Source: DAOPZC01 sp035353175 (GTDB lineage Bacteria > Verrucomicrobiota > Kiritimatiellia > RFP12 > UBA1067). Taken from it: DNA of 63,104 bases. The notes under the pieces are model-generated. The model saw only the letters and a program-made list of their open reading frames with translations. It was not told the origin of the DNA and searched no databases. The stretch lies in assembly GCA_035353175.1 (NCBI GenBank), contig DAOPZC010000020.1, positions 1 through 63,104 on the forward strand. The letters are read 5' to 3'. Both the position numbers and the translations under genes were made by a program. Of the stretch, positions 8,112 to 16,189 are shown piece after piece; positions within the stretch are counted from its first letter, which is position 1; every line of letters starts with the position of its first letter.

Positions 8112-9374
8112 TTAATTCATTGCCTGCGCGGCGGGCGCGCTTTCGTCGTAGTAGTCCTTGCGGAACGTGAACAGGCGCGCGGCCACGAGGATGGCGCCGC
8201 CGATGACATAGGCGATCGAAAGGGCGGAGAGGGCGGTCGAGAGGCCGACGGTCTCCTTGGCCCACCCCAGAACGACCGGCGCGAACGCCGCCGCGCCGAA
8301 CATCACCGCGAGCATGACACCCATCGCAGAGGAACGGTAGCGCGGCGCGATCACGTCGAAAATCACGACGTACACGTTTGAGTCGTAAATGCCCCGGAAG
8401 AGACCCCAGCAAGCGAGACACAGGCAGCACAGCCAGAAACTGTCGGCCCAACCGATCATGAAAAGAAACGGTGCGCCGCAGAGGAGGCCCGCGATCTCCG
8501 TCTCGATGCGGGCGGTGGTGCGGCGCTTGGCCAGCATGTCGGAGACCTTGCCGCCGACCAGCACGCCGACCGCCGCGAAGGCGTGCTGCCAGAACATGGA
8601 GGAGAAGCCCGCGTTGGTGAGCGAGACGCTGAATTTCTCGTGCAGGTATGTCGGCATCCAGGTGAGGTAGCCGATCTGCGCGAAGTAGAAACAGCAGCAC
8701 GACACCCAGATGGCCCAGACGGTCGGCTTGCCGGCGATTTCATGGAAGAGTTCACGCAGCGGGACCTTCCCGGCACCGGTGGAACGGGGCGGTTGCGGGG
8801 TGTCCTTCATGCGCCAGGCGATGGTGGCCGCGAGCACGACGCCGACCGCGCCGAAGACATAGAACACGCTGCGCCAGCCGTAATGCTCGCCGATCCACCC
8901 GGCGACAAACCCGCTGGCGATGATGCCGACGTAGAGCGCGGTCGTGTGGATGGACATGGCCATCGCGCGCGTGTCCTTATGGTGCTGCCCGATGAGCGAG
9001 CTGGCCGACGGGAAGTAGAACGCCTCGCCACCGCCCGTCGCGATGCCTCGGAAAAGGATCAGGCCGACCAGTCCGGTCGCCGCGCCGGACAACATAGTGC
9101 CGATGCTCCAGACCACCAGGCTCGCGAAGACGATCCACTTCCGCCGCGCGATGTCGCCCAGGAACCCGCCCACCGGCACCAGCACCGAGTAGACCCACAG
9201 GAAGACCGATGCCACCAGCCCCGTCTGTACGGGAGTCAGCGACAAGTCCTTCGACAGAAGTGGCAGCACGATGTTGAACGCCTGCCGGTCCGCCATGTTG
9301 AAGAGGAACGCGAACCAGAGGAGAACGATCAGTTCCCACTTGTAGGGCAGCCACGTTTTTTTAAACTCGGTCAT
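8112..9374 (-). CDS. MFS transporter, anion:cation symporter/hexuronate-type
   Basis: This 420-aa integral inner-membrane protein is a major facilitator, with about 12 hydrophobic segments by eye. Seen: NMADRQAFNIVLPLL in the first segment, a GDIARRKW loop after TM2 (the MFS motif A position), and a charged central loop (RMKDTPQPPRSTGAGK) between the halves. This layout is that of the ACS family, which imports hexuronates, galactonate and related sugar acids with protons. A GGAGAAC Shine-Dalgarno sequence lies about 10 bases before the ATG. It sits between the genes for exported enzymes and the genes for cytosolic enzymes, so it is the probable importer of the periplasmic product. Confidence 0.85.
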   Translation of the reverse strand: MTEFKKTWLPYKWELIVLLWFAFLFNMADRQAFNIVLPLLSKDLSLTPVQTGLVASVFLWVYSVLVPVGGFLGDIARRKWIVFASLVVWSIGTMLSGAATGLVGLILFRGIATGGGEAFYFPSASSLIGQHHKDTRAMAMSIHTTALYVGIIASGFVAGWIGEHYGWRSVFYVFGAVGVVLAATIAWRMKDTPQPPRSTGAGKVPLRELFHEIAGKPTVWAIWVSCCCFYFAQIGYLTWMPTYLHEKFSVSLTNAGFSSMFWQHAFAAVGVLVGGKVSDMLAKRRTTARIETEIAGLLCGAPFLFMIGWADSFWLCCLCLACWGLFRGIYDSNVYVVIFDVIAPRYRSSAMGVMLAVMFGAAAFAPVVLGWAKETVGLSTALSALSIAYVIGGAILVAARLFTFRKDYYDESAPAAQAMN

Positions 9375-9419
9375 GGGATGTTCTCCTCTGGATCGGCGTT
9401 GGTGTCAGTCGGACGGACC

Positions 9420-10697
9420 TTAGATTTTGCCGGGCTTCCCGGGCAGGGGGACGACGCCCTCTTCGGGCAGAACGACGTCTGCGGCGCCTTCGAAGTCGAG
9501 GGCCGCCGGTTTGAAGTTCATGTCGTAGAAGGCCGACTCCTTGTTGGTCAGGATGTCGGACATGCGCACCACCTGGCCGGTGTAGGCGGAGAGTCGGCCC
9601 ATGATGCCCGCGGCCGTGGCGTGGGCGATGGTTTCGCCTTCGTTGAGCGCCTTGCCGTTGACGACGCTGTCGAGCAGCGCCGAGTGTTCGTTGACGTACG
9701 GGTCGCCCTCGTTGCCCACGTCCTCGAAAGTCACTTCTTTGCCGTCGTAGCGGCGGACCTTGCCGCCACCCGAGAGCTCGGCCAGTTCGGTCGAGAAGAG
9801 CTCGCCCACGCGGTCGGAACAGCCCGGAATCTGGCGGCAGAGGCTGTGGATGTGCAAGCCGTCATCGTAGTCGAAATCGACGCTGAAGAAGTCATACTGG
9901 TTGCCGGTCTGGCGGCGGGTGCGCGCGCCAACGGCCATGGCTGTGCGGGGGTAGCGTCCGATGAACCAGTTGGCCACGTCGATGTTATGGACATGCTGCT
10001 CGACGATGTGGTCGCCAGACATCTGTGCCCAGTTCATCCAGTTGTTTGCCATGTACTGCGCGTTGGTGGCGCCGGGCTTGCGCGGGCGAACGCTGCCCCA
10101 GCCCCCGCACCAGTAGATGTTGCCGCCGCGGATCGTGCCGAGCTCGCCTTTCTTGATGGCGAGCGCCTGGCGCATGTAGGCGCCCTGGTGGCGGCGCTGC
10201 GTGCCCGTCACCAGCGTCAGCTTCTTCTCTTTGGCCGCCGCGGCGCTCTCCAGCACGTGGCGGACGCCCTGCGGGTCGACCGCGACCGGCTTTTCGGCGA
10301 AGACGTGCTTGCCCGCCTTGATGCAGGCTTCGAGGTGCAGCGGGCGGAAGGCGGGCGGTGCGCCGAGGATCACGATCTCAATCTCCGGCATTTCCACGAG
10401 CTTCCGATAGCCGTCGCCGCCGCCGAAAGCGAATTTCTCGTCGCAGCCGAACTGCTTGCAGCGCTTCTGCGCCTCTTCGAGGTAATAGTCGTGCGCGGCC
10501 ACGAGCTGGAGGGTGTGCCCCATTTTTTTGGCGGCGTCCATCATGTTTCCGAATGCGGCCGAGGCGCGGCGGCCTGAGCCGATCATCGCGACCTTGAAGG
10601 TGCGGGCGGCGCCCTGCGCCCTGAGAATCGTGGGCGCGGCGGCCATCATGGCGGAAAAGACGGAGGCGCTCTTGATGAAGTCTCTGCGGTTATGCAT
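9420..10697 (-). CDS. Tat-exported Gfo/Idh/MocA family oxidoreductase
   Basis: This 425-aa NAD(P)-dependent oxidoreductase has a Tat signal (RRDFIK at 4-9, then a hydrophobic stretch ending near AQG), a Rossmann domain (VAMIGSGRRASAAF) and the conserved KHVFAEKPVAV segment with the catalytic-loop Lys. The C-terminal half has the GDHIVEQHVHNIDVANW segment, which is typical of the exported Gfo/Idh proteins of planctomycetes and relatives. It directly follows a TIM-barrel gene (10750-11691) in transcription order. The same gene order with similar proteins recurs at 42972-45296. Relatives oxidise or reduce sugar hydroxyls, often at C3. Periplasmic location is inferred from the Tat signal; cofactor would have to be bound before export, as in glucose-fructose oxidoreductase. 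Confidence 0.85.
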   Translation of the reverse strand: MHNRRDFIKSASVFSAMMAAAPTILRAQGAARTFKVAMIGSGRRASAAFGNMMDAAKKMGHTLQLVAAHDYYLEEAQKRCKQFGCDEKFAFGGGDGYRKLVEMPEIEIVILGAPPAFRPLHLEACIKAGKHVFAEKPVAVDPQGVRHVLESAAAAKEKKLTLVTGTQRRHQGAYMRQALAIKKGELGTIRGGNIYWCGGWGSVRPRKPGATNAQYMANNWMNWAQMSGDHIVEQHVHNIDVANWFIGRYPRTAMAVGARTRRQTGNQYDFFSVDFDYDDGLHIHSLCRQIPGCSDRVGELFSTELAELSGGGKVRRYDGKEVTFEDVGNEGDPYVNEHSALLDSVVNGKALNEGETIAHATAAGIMGRLSAYTGQVVRMSDILTNKESAFYDMNFKPAALDFEGAADVVLPEEGVVPLPGKPGKI

Positions 10698-10749
10698 GGT
10701 GTTTTCCCCTTTTATTTGAGCGGGTGGACGGGTTAGGTCCGCCCTTGCG

Positions 10750-11691
10750 TTACGCTTCGTTCCACTGTTTACGGATGAGGGCTGAGGCCTGTGCCAGCAG
10801 CTTTTTCTTTTGATCGTCCGGCGTATCCTTGGGATAACCGGCCTCGATGCTGACCGCGCCGCGGTAACCGATCAGCTTCAAGCCCTTGAAGCCGTCGACA
10901 TAGTTGTCCGCGTCGCCGTCCGTGCCGGGGATCTTGCGGTTCTTGCGCGAGGCGATGTGCACATGTTTGAGGTAGGTGCCGGCGCTGATGAACGCGCCCA
11001 TGTCGCTCGTCTCCTCGGAGGTCATATGCCAGAAATCGCCCATCACGCCGATGGCCGGGCTTTTCGCGTCGCGCGCGATGGCCGCGCCGTCCGCGACTTG
11101 GCGCAGGAACATCGTCTCCCCGCGGTTGAGCGGTTCCAGGACGATGCTGGTTCCGCATTTTTCCGCATGCGCGAGGATCTCGGGCAGAATCTCGTTGAGG
11201 AAGCGCTCGCGCAGCTCCGGGAAGGGCAGGTCGATCTGCTTGCGCGCGGGACACATGATGACGCCGACGGCACCCAGTTTCCCGGCGCTTTCGACGATGC
11301 TCTTGGTCGTGTCGATCACGGCGCGGCGCTCGGCCGGGTCGGCCATGCCGGAGTTGCCGCGCGCGCCGATGCAGGTCACGCAGAACCTGAGCTTGCGCCC
11401 TTTGATGGCGGCGGCCATGGCGTCCGCGTTCGCGGCCAGCCAATCCCACTTGCCGCCGTTGATCTCGACGCGGTCGTAGCCGCTGGCCTCGAGGAAGTCG
11501 TAGCGTTCCTCAAAGGTTTTTCCCGGCACCAGCATCTGCTGGCAGCCGAGGTGCAGCTCAGCCGGCGGCACCGGAACCTTGAGGACGGGCATGCCGCTCT
11601 CGGCCGCGCGCGCTTTATCCGCACCGAGCAACGCCGCGCCACCGAGGCCCGCCGCGCCGAATTTGAAGAATTGCCGTCTGTTGAAGTTCAT
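10750..11691 (-). CDS. Tat-exported TIM-barrel protein (hydroxypyruvate isomerase/sugar-phosphate isomerase-like)
   Basis: This 313-aa protein has a Tat signal (NRRQFFKFG) followed by an AP-endonuclease-2-type TIM barrel. Metal ligands expected in this superfamily can be seen in order: Glu in VLEPLNRGE, Asp/His in MGDFWHM, His in HVHIASRK and Glu in SIEAGYPKD. Cytosolic relatives isomerise hydroxypyruvate or tagatose/fructose; exported relatives paired with Gfo/Idh proteins include lyases acting on 3-keto-glycosides. It precedes the Gfo/Idh gene 9420-10697 by 52 bp. It is clearly paralogous to the product of 42972-43937, sharing for example GTSIVLEPL, FLRQVADGA and DNYVDGFKGLKLIGYRGAVS. The reaction is not proven by sequence. 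Confidence 0.8.
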   Translation of the reverse strand: MNFNRRQFFKFGAAGLGGAALLGADKARAAESGMPVLKVPVPPAELHLGCQQMLVPGKTFEERYDFLEASGYDRVEINGGKWDWLAANADAMAAAIKGRKLRFCVTCIGARGNSGMADPAERRAVIDTTKSIVESAGKLGAVGVIMCPARKQIDLPFPELRERFLNEILPEILAHAEKCGTSIVLEPLNRGETMFLRQVADGAAIARDAKSPAIGVMGDFWHMTSEETSDMGAFISAGTYLKHVHIASRKNRKIPGTDGDADNYVDGFKGLKLIGYRGAVSIEAGYPKDTPDDQKKKLLAQASALIRKQWNEA

Positions 11692-11721
11692 GCGTTCCCG
11701 CCTTTTGCACTTGTTCCCGAA

Positions 11722-13080
11722 TTAGACCTTCCAGGGATCCCGCAGGGTGCGGCTCAGCATCGCGCTCGCCGCGTCGTTGCCGATGATTTTTTCCGAGGCG
11801 GGATCCCACTTGATGGTGGAATGCCCCAGGCGCAGGCCGATGACCGCCAGCGCACCGATGGTGTTGGACCGGTGGCCGACTTCGCAGGGCGCGATGGTGG
11901 GCTGGCCGCTGTAGATGCAGTCGATGAAGTTCCGCTCGTGGGCGCGGCTGGTGTAGACGCGGATCTCGTTCTCCTTGATCTTTTCGCGGATCAGTTCGGC
12001 GGGGTCCGTTTTGATGCTGCCGCGCGTCACGAAGAGCGACTTGTTGTTCTCGCCATAGAAACGGATGCCGATTTCGAGCTCGTTGTTCACCGTCACGCGC
12101 TGGCCTTCGGGATAGACGAAATCGTAGGAGAAGCCCTTGGCCACGTTGAAGACGCCGTCGGCCGGCGGCATTTCCACGGCCTTGATGTTCTCGATCGAGG
12201 TCGGGCCGGAAAGCTCCTTGTCGAACGCCCACTGCACGATGTCGGAGTGGTGCGCGCCCCAGTCGGTGAGCACGCCGCCTGCGAAGTCGTAGTTGCTGCG
12301 CCAGGAGAGCGGCTGCAGCGCGGAGCAGTAGGGGCGCATGGGCGAGGGCCCGGTCCACAGCTCGTAGTCCAGCCCGTCGGGGACCGGGCACGGCGCGAAG
12401 CTGGCCAGGGCGCCGGTGCGTCCGTAGAACTTGTGCCACGCCTTGGGCAGGCCGATTTCGACCTTGTGGATCTTGCCCAGCCGGTTGTTGCGGATGAACT
12501 CCACGGCCATCTTGAAATAGGTGTCGGAGCGCTGTTGCGAGCCGGTCTGGAAAGTTACGCCGGTCGCTTTGGCGACGGTGGCCATGGCGCGGCCTTCGGC
12601 GACGGAAAGCGTGAGGGGTTTCTGGCAGTAGACGTGCTTGCCCTTGCGCATGGCGGCGATGCCCATGGCGGCGTGCCAGTGGTCGGGCGTGCAGATCATC
12701 ACCGCATCCATGTCAGGCTTGTCCAGCAACTCGCGGAAGTCAACGAAACCCGCGCAGCCGCTGTAGTCGGCCTTGCCGGTCTGCTTGGCGTAGAATGCGT
12801 TGACCGTGCGCCGGCCGAATTCGCGTCCGCCTTCGAGGCCGGAGGTGTAGCCGTACAGCTTCGACTCTTTGTTGCAGTCGCAGACCGCCACGGCCTGGAC
12901 GCGGTCGTCGTTCATGAAGTTGCTGGCGTTGTAGCGCCCCTGCGTGCCGTAGCCGATGAAGCCAAGGGTGATGCGCTCCGAGGGCGCGGGGCGACCGGCG
13001 CGGCCCAGCGCCGAGGCGGGGATCAGATACGGCAGGGCGAGCGTTGCGGCGCCGGCATTAAGGAAGGCTCTCCGATTCAT
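11722..13080 (-). CDS. Tat-exported Gfo/Idh/MocA family oxidoreductase
   Basis: This 452-aa protein begins with a Tat signal (MNRRAFLNAGAATLALP), followed by the Rossmann motif LGFIGYGTQGRYN and the domain-2 dehydrogenase fold. The usual EKP motif reads QKP (HVYCQKPLTLS), keeping the lysine. The segment LTDWGAHHSDIVQWAF is characteristic of secreted Gfo/Idh proteins of the PVC group. It lies between another Gfo/Idh gene (3 bp away) and the TIM-barrel gene (30 bp away), so all are probably one transcript. An oxidoreductase acting on sugars or glycosides is the family expectation; the direction and substrate are unknown. Confidence 0.83.
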   Translation of the reverse strand: MNRRAFLNAGAATLALPYLIPASALGRAGRPAPSERITLGFIGYGTQGRYNASNFMNDDRVQAVAVCDCNKESKLYGYTSGLEGGREFGRRTVNAFYAKQTGKADYSGCAGFVDFRELLDKPDMDAVMICTPDHWHAAMGIAAMRKGKHVYCQKPLTLSVAEGRAMATVAKATGVTFQTGSQQRSDTYFKMAVEFIRNNRLGKIHKVEIGLPKAWHKFYGRTGALASFAPCPVPDGLDYELWTGPSPMRPYCSALQPLSWRSNYDFAGGVLTDWGAHHSDIVQWAFDKELSGPTSIENIKAVEMPPADGVFNVAKGFSYDFVYPEGQRVTVNNELEIGIRFYGENNKSLFVTRGSIKTDPAELIREKIKENEIRVYTSRAHERNFIDCIYSGQPTIAPCEVGHRSNTIGALAVIGLRLGHSTIKWDPASEKIIGNDAASAMLSRTLRDPWKV

Positions 13081-13082
13081 GC

Positions 13083-14471
13083 TCAGGCTCCTAAGCCGGG
13101 AAGTTCCCAGCCTTTGCGATAGGTGCGGCGCAGGAAGCCGTCGGCGGCCTCCGAGTTGGTGATGCGCATCGCGGCCGGAGCCCAGGTCAGCAGGGTGTCG
13201 GGCTGGCGCTCCGCCACGTTGCCGAGCAGGATCGCCTCGACCATCGGCGCGATGAGCGAGAAGTCGGCGCTGGTGCGCTTGCCGTCGATGCAGCCGTTGA
13301 GAAACTCGTGGTAGTGGCTGGGCCAGGCTGGCAGCACCGGTTTGGCGGGCTTAGCCGCGCCGGGGCGCTTCGGGATGAAGCGCGGCGCGTTGGTGTGCGG
13401 CAGTAGGAGCCAGCCCTCTGAGCCCTCGACCACCGAGCCCTCATCGGGCAGGCGCTCCAGCCCGACTTGCTTCGCCAGCTCCGTGATCTCGGGCGGGGGC
13501 AGGAGGTTGGCGGCGGAGACGCCCGTGAAGCCGTCGTACCAGTCCACGGTCAGCGGCTTGCCGCCGGTCTTCTTGCTGCCCGGATAAACCCAGGTGATGT
13601 GCGCGCCGAGCGGCCACGTGTCCTTGAAGCGGGCGGGCGTGTTTTTCCACGTCTCTTGGACTTCGGCTTTGACGGAAAGGGGCGCGGTGAGCCCGAGGCC
13701 CTTCCACACGGAGCTGTGGAGGTGGCAGCCGATGTCGCCGATCCAGCCGGAGCCGAAGTCGCGCCAGATGCGCCAGAGGAGCGGGTGGTAAACTTTTTCC
13801 GCGAAGGGGCGGTAGGGCGCCGTGCCCAGCCAGAGTTCCCAGTCGAGCGAGGCGGGAACGGGGTCGGCCTTTTCGGGGCGCGTGACCTCGATGCGCGAGA
13901 CGCCCTTGCGGTTGGAGAACAGGTAGACGTGCTCCACTGACCCGACGGCGTTGGCCTTGTGCATTTCCACGGCCATGCGGTCGCCGACGCCGGCGGAGAA
14001 CTGGACGCCGAGTTGGGTGACGACGTTCATCTTCTGGGCGGTGTCGCGCAGCAGGCGGCACTCGGCGATCTCGTGGCAGAGCGGCTTCTGGCAGTAGACG
14101 TGCTTGCCGGCGCGCATGGCGTTGACCGCGATGATCGTGTGGTTGTGGTCGGGCACGGCGATGTTGACCGAGTCGATCCGGTCGCCCTCGCGGGCCAGCA
14201 ACTCGCGCCAGTCGGTGTAGGTCCGCGCGCCGGGAAATTCCGCGGCGGCTTTGGCCAGCCGGTCCTTGTCCACGTCGCAGAGCGCGACGATTTGCGTGCG
14301 CGCGTGCGTCTTGAAATTGCTGATATCCGCACCGCCCATGCCGCCCACGCCGATGCAGGCGTGGTTGAGCTTGCTGTTGGGGGAGATGCCCCGCGGCTGC
14401 GTGGTGGTGCATCCGGTGAAATAGCCGGCCGTGCCGAGCGCGGCGGTCGTCAGAAACGTTCTTCTGTTCAC
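13083..14471 (-). CDS. Tat-exported Gfo/Idh/MocA oxidoreductase, probable lipoprotein
   Basis: This 462-aa protein starts at a GTG (14471) 2 bp past the stop of the TIM-barrel gene; GGGAGA lies upstream. The N-terminus (NRRTFLTTAALG) is a Tat signal ending in YFTGC, which looks like a lipobox, so the mature protein may be lipid-anchored. The Rossmann motif CIGVGGMGGADIS and HVYCQKPLCHEI (again QKP rather than EKP) identify the family, and GSGWIGDIGCHLHSSVW is typical of this exported subgroup. Together with the next gene it makes two consecutive Gfo/Idh genes, which could serve as an oxidation and a re-reduction step in one pathway. That division of labour is inference. Confidence 0.8.
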   Translation of the reverse strand: MNRRTFLTTAALGTAGYFTGCTTTQPRGISPNSKLNHACIGVGGMGGADISNFKTHARTQIVALCDVDKDRLAKAAAEFPGARTYTDWRELLAREGDRIDSVNIAVPDHNHTIIAVNAMRAGKHVYCQKPLCHEIAECRLLRDTAQKMNVVTQLGVQFSAGVGDRMAVEMHKANAVGSVEHVYLFSNRKGVSRIEVTRPEKADPVPASLDWELWLGTAPYRPFAEKVYHPLLWRIWRDFGSGWIGDIGCHLHSSVWKGLGLTAPLSVKAEVQETWKNTPARFKDTWPLGAHITWVYPGSKKTGGKPLTVDWYDGFTGVSAANLLPPPEITELAKQVGLERLPDEGSVVEGSEGWLLLPHTNAPRFIPKRPGAAKPAKPVLPAWPSHYHEFLNGCIDGKRTSADFSLIAPMVEAILLGNVAERQPDTLLTWAPAAMRITNSEAADGFLRRTYRKGWELPGLGA

Positions 14472-14473
14472 GT

Positions 14474-15292
14474 TTATGCTCTCCCTTTCTGTTTCATGTA
14501 GGCGATGCAGCCGCGCACGTCGTCCAGCGTGTCGGGCCGGATTTCGGCTTCGACCACGTACCATTCCGTGATGTCCGCCTCGCAGGCCGCGAAAGCGTTT
14601 TCCCAGTCCGCGCCGTCCGCGCCGACCACGCCGGTGGTTTTGGATACCGCCTTCACGTGGACGGCGGGGTTGCGCCGCGGGTATTTCTTCAGCCAGAAGG
14701 CAGGGTCCTGCCCGGCCAGCATGCAGTGCCCGAGATCCAGCTGCTGGCAGACGTCCGGCGAGGCGTTGTCGTAAAGGATCTCCCACTTGCACTTGCCGTC
14801 GAACGTGTCGCGGAACTCGTGCTGGTGGTTGTGATAGCCGAGGCGTAATCCCGCCGATTTGAAACCGGCGGCCGCCGTCGACATCTGCTCGGCGAACTTC
14901 TTCCATCCGTCGGCCGTCTTGGCGTCGAAGTGGGGAACGAACAGATACGGCGCGCCCAGCTCGCGGGCGAAATCGATCGAAGCGGCGAGGTTTTCGGACT
15001 TGATGATTTTGTCGGCCTGCATCTGCATGCCCGCCGCGGCGAGGCCGTGATCCTTGAAGAGCGCCTTCAGCTCTTTGGCCGTATGTCCGAAGAAACCGCC
15101 GCACTGCACGCCCTCATATCCCATGTCTTTGAGCGCCTTGAGCGTGCCGGAAAAATCTTTGTCGCACAGCTTGCGCACCGAGTAGAGTTGCACGCCGGTC
15201 TTCAGCCGCCGTGCGGGAACGCCCGCCTTTCCCGGAATCGCGAGACAACACAACGCCGCAGTGCCCGCTTTCAGAAATGACCGTCTGTTCAT
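14474..15292 (-). CDS. Tat-exported sugar phosphate isomerase/epimerase-like TIM barrel
   Basis: This 272-aa protein is the first gene of the catabolic cluster. The ATG at 15292 follows GGGGGC and gives a Tat signal (MNRRSFLKAGTAALCC); a longer TTG start would only add five residues. Seen in the barrel: GVQLYSVR at the first strand, LGYHNHQHEF with two His, LDLGHCMLAGQDP, HVKAV and VVEAEI, which provide the usual Glu/His/Asp metal ligands of the AP-endonuclease-2 superfamily. It differs clearly from the other TIM-barrel protein of the cluster. Possible roles are isomerase, epimerase or 3-keto-glycoside lyase in the periplasm. Confidence 0.8.
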   Translation of the reverse strand: MNRRSFLKAGTAALCCLAIPGKAGVPARRLKTGVQLYSVRKLCDKDFSGTLKALKDMGYEGVQCGGFFGHTAKELKALFKDHGLAAAGMQMQADKIIKSENLAASIDFARELGAPYLFVPHFDAKTADGWKKFAEQMSTAAAGFKSAGLRLGYHNHQHEFRDTFDGKCKWEILYDNASPDVCQQLDLGHCMLAGQDPAFWLKKYPRRNPAVHVKAVSKTTGVVGADGADWENAFAACEADITEWYVVEAEIRPDTLDDVRGCIAYMKQKGRA

Positions 15293-15358
15293 CGCAAAAG
15301 CCCCCAATCGTTATGCGTCAAAGATACCACAGGTGTCAGGCCTTCATGCAGCCGAATT

Positions 15359-15383
15359 CGCAAAATAAATACTGCATTTTGCG
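15359..15383. promoter_or_regulatory. Perfect inverted repeat upstream of the catabolic operon (candidate operator)
   Basis: CGCAAAAT (15359-15366) and ATTTTGCG (15376-15383) are exact reverse complements with a 9-bp A/T-rich spacer, overlapping the 8-bp palindrome TTGCGCAA (15379-15386). It lies 67 bp before the ATG of the first catabolic gene and just after the end of the DppF-like gene, in an AT-rich patch. This is the size and form of a site for a dimeric regulator. No regulator gene is adjacent. Confidence 0.5.
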
Positions 15384-15391
15384 CAATAAAT

Positions 15392-16189
15392 TTAGGACGT
15401 GGCCGGGCGGCGCCGGCGCAGCGCCCGGCCGACATCGGGGACGGCCGCCAGCAGTTCGCGGGTGTAGGCGTGCCGCGGCGCGTCGAGCACCTCGGCGGCC
15501 GGACCGCTTTCGACGAACTCGCCCGCGTACATCACCGCGACACGGTCGCAGATGTTACGCACCACGGCCAGGTCGTGCGAGATGAGGATGACGGCCAGGT
15601 TCAGCTCTTTCTGGAGCGTCCGCACGAGGTTCAGGATGCGGGCCTGCACCGAGACGTCCAGCGCGCTGACCGGCTCGTCGGCGATGATCATCTTCGGCTC
15701 CAGCGCGAGGCAGCGCGCGAAGCTCACGCGCTGGCACTGGCCGCCGCTGATTTCGCGCGGGTAGGCGTCGAGCACGGTCGCGGGCAAGCCGACGCGGTCG
15801 AACAATTCCCCGATCCGCGGCGCGATCCGGTCGGCCGGAACCATCTTGTGGACGCGCAAGACCTCTGCGAGCGTCTGCCGCACGGTCATGCGGGGGTTGA
15901 GGGAGCCTGCCGCATCTTGGAAAACCATCTGCACCACGCGGCGGTAATGCCGGAAAGCGGCGGGGCTGAGCCGCCCGATCTCGTGACCTTCGAATCGGAG
16001 GGTGCCCGCGCTGGGCGACTGGAGGCCGATCACGGTCTTGGCGAGCGAGGATTTGCCGCAGCCGCTCTCGCCGACGATGCCGAGCGACTCGCCCGCGTCC
16101 ACGCTGAAGGACACGCCCCGCACGGCCTCGACCGGTTTCTGGCCGGGCGTGCGATAGGTGACATGGAGGTCCTGGACGTTTAAGAGCAT
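15392..16189 (-). CDS. Oligopeptide/dipeptide ABC transporter ATP-binding protein (DppF/OppF-like)
   Basis: This 265-aa ATPase has Walker A GESGCGKSS (about 43-51), the Q-loop MVFQDAAGSLNPRM, the signature ISGGQCQRVS and Walker B MIIADEP, followed by SALDVSVQ. The SLNPR after the Q-loop is the hallmark of peptide-type importers. It is shorter than most DppF/OppF proteins and ends soon after the domain. It overlaps the DppD-like gene by 10 bp. No permease (DppB/DppC) or binding protein gene is nearby, so the ATPases must serve components encoded elsewhere. Confidence 0.85.
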   Translation of the reverse strand: MLLNVQDLHVTYRTPGQKPVEAVRGVSFSVDAGESLGIVGESGCGKSSLAKTVIGLQSPSAGTLRFEGHEIGRLSPAAFRHYRRVVQMVFQDAAGSLNPRMTVRQTLAEVLRVHKMVPADRIAPRIGELFDRVGLPATVLDAYPREISGGQCQRVSFARCLALEPKMIIADEPVSALDVSVQARILNLVRTLQKELNLAVILISHDLAVVRNICDRVAVMYAGEFVESGPAAEVLDAPRHAYTRELLAAVPDVGRALRRRRPATS

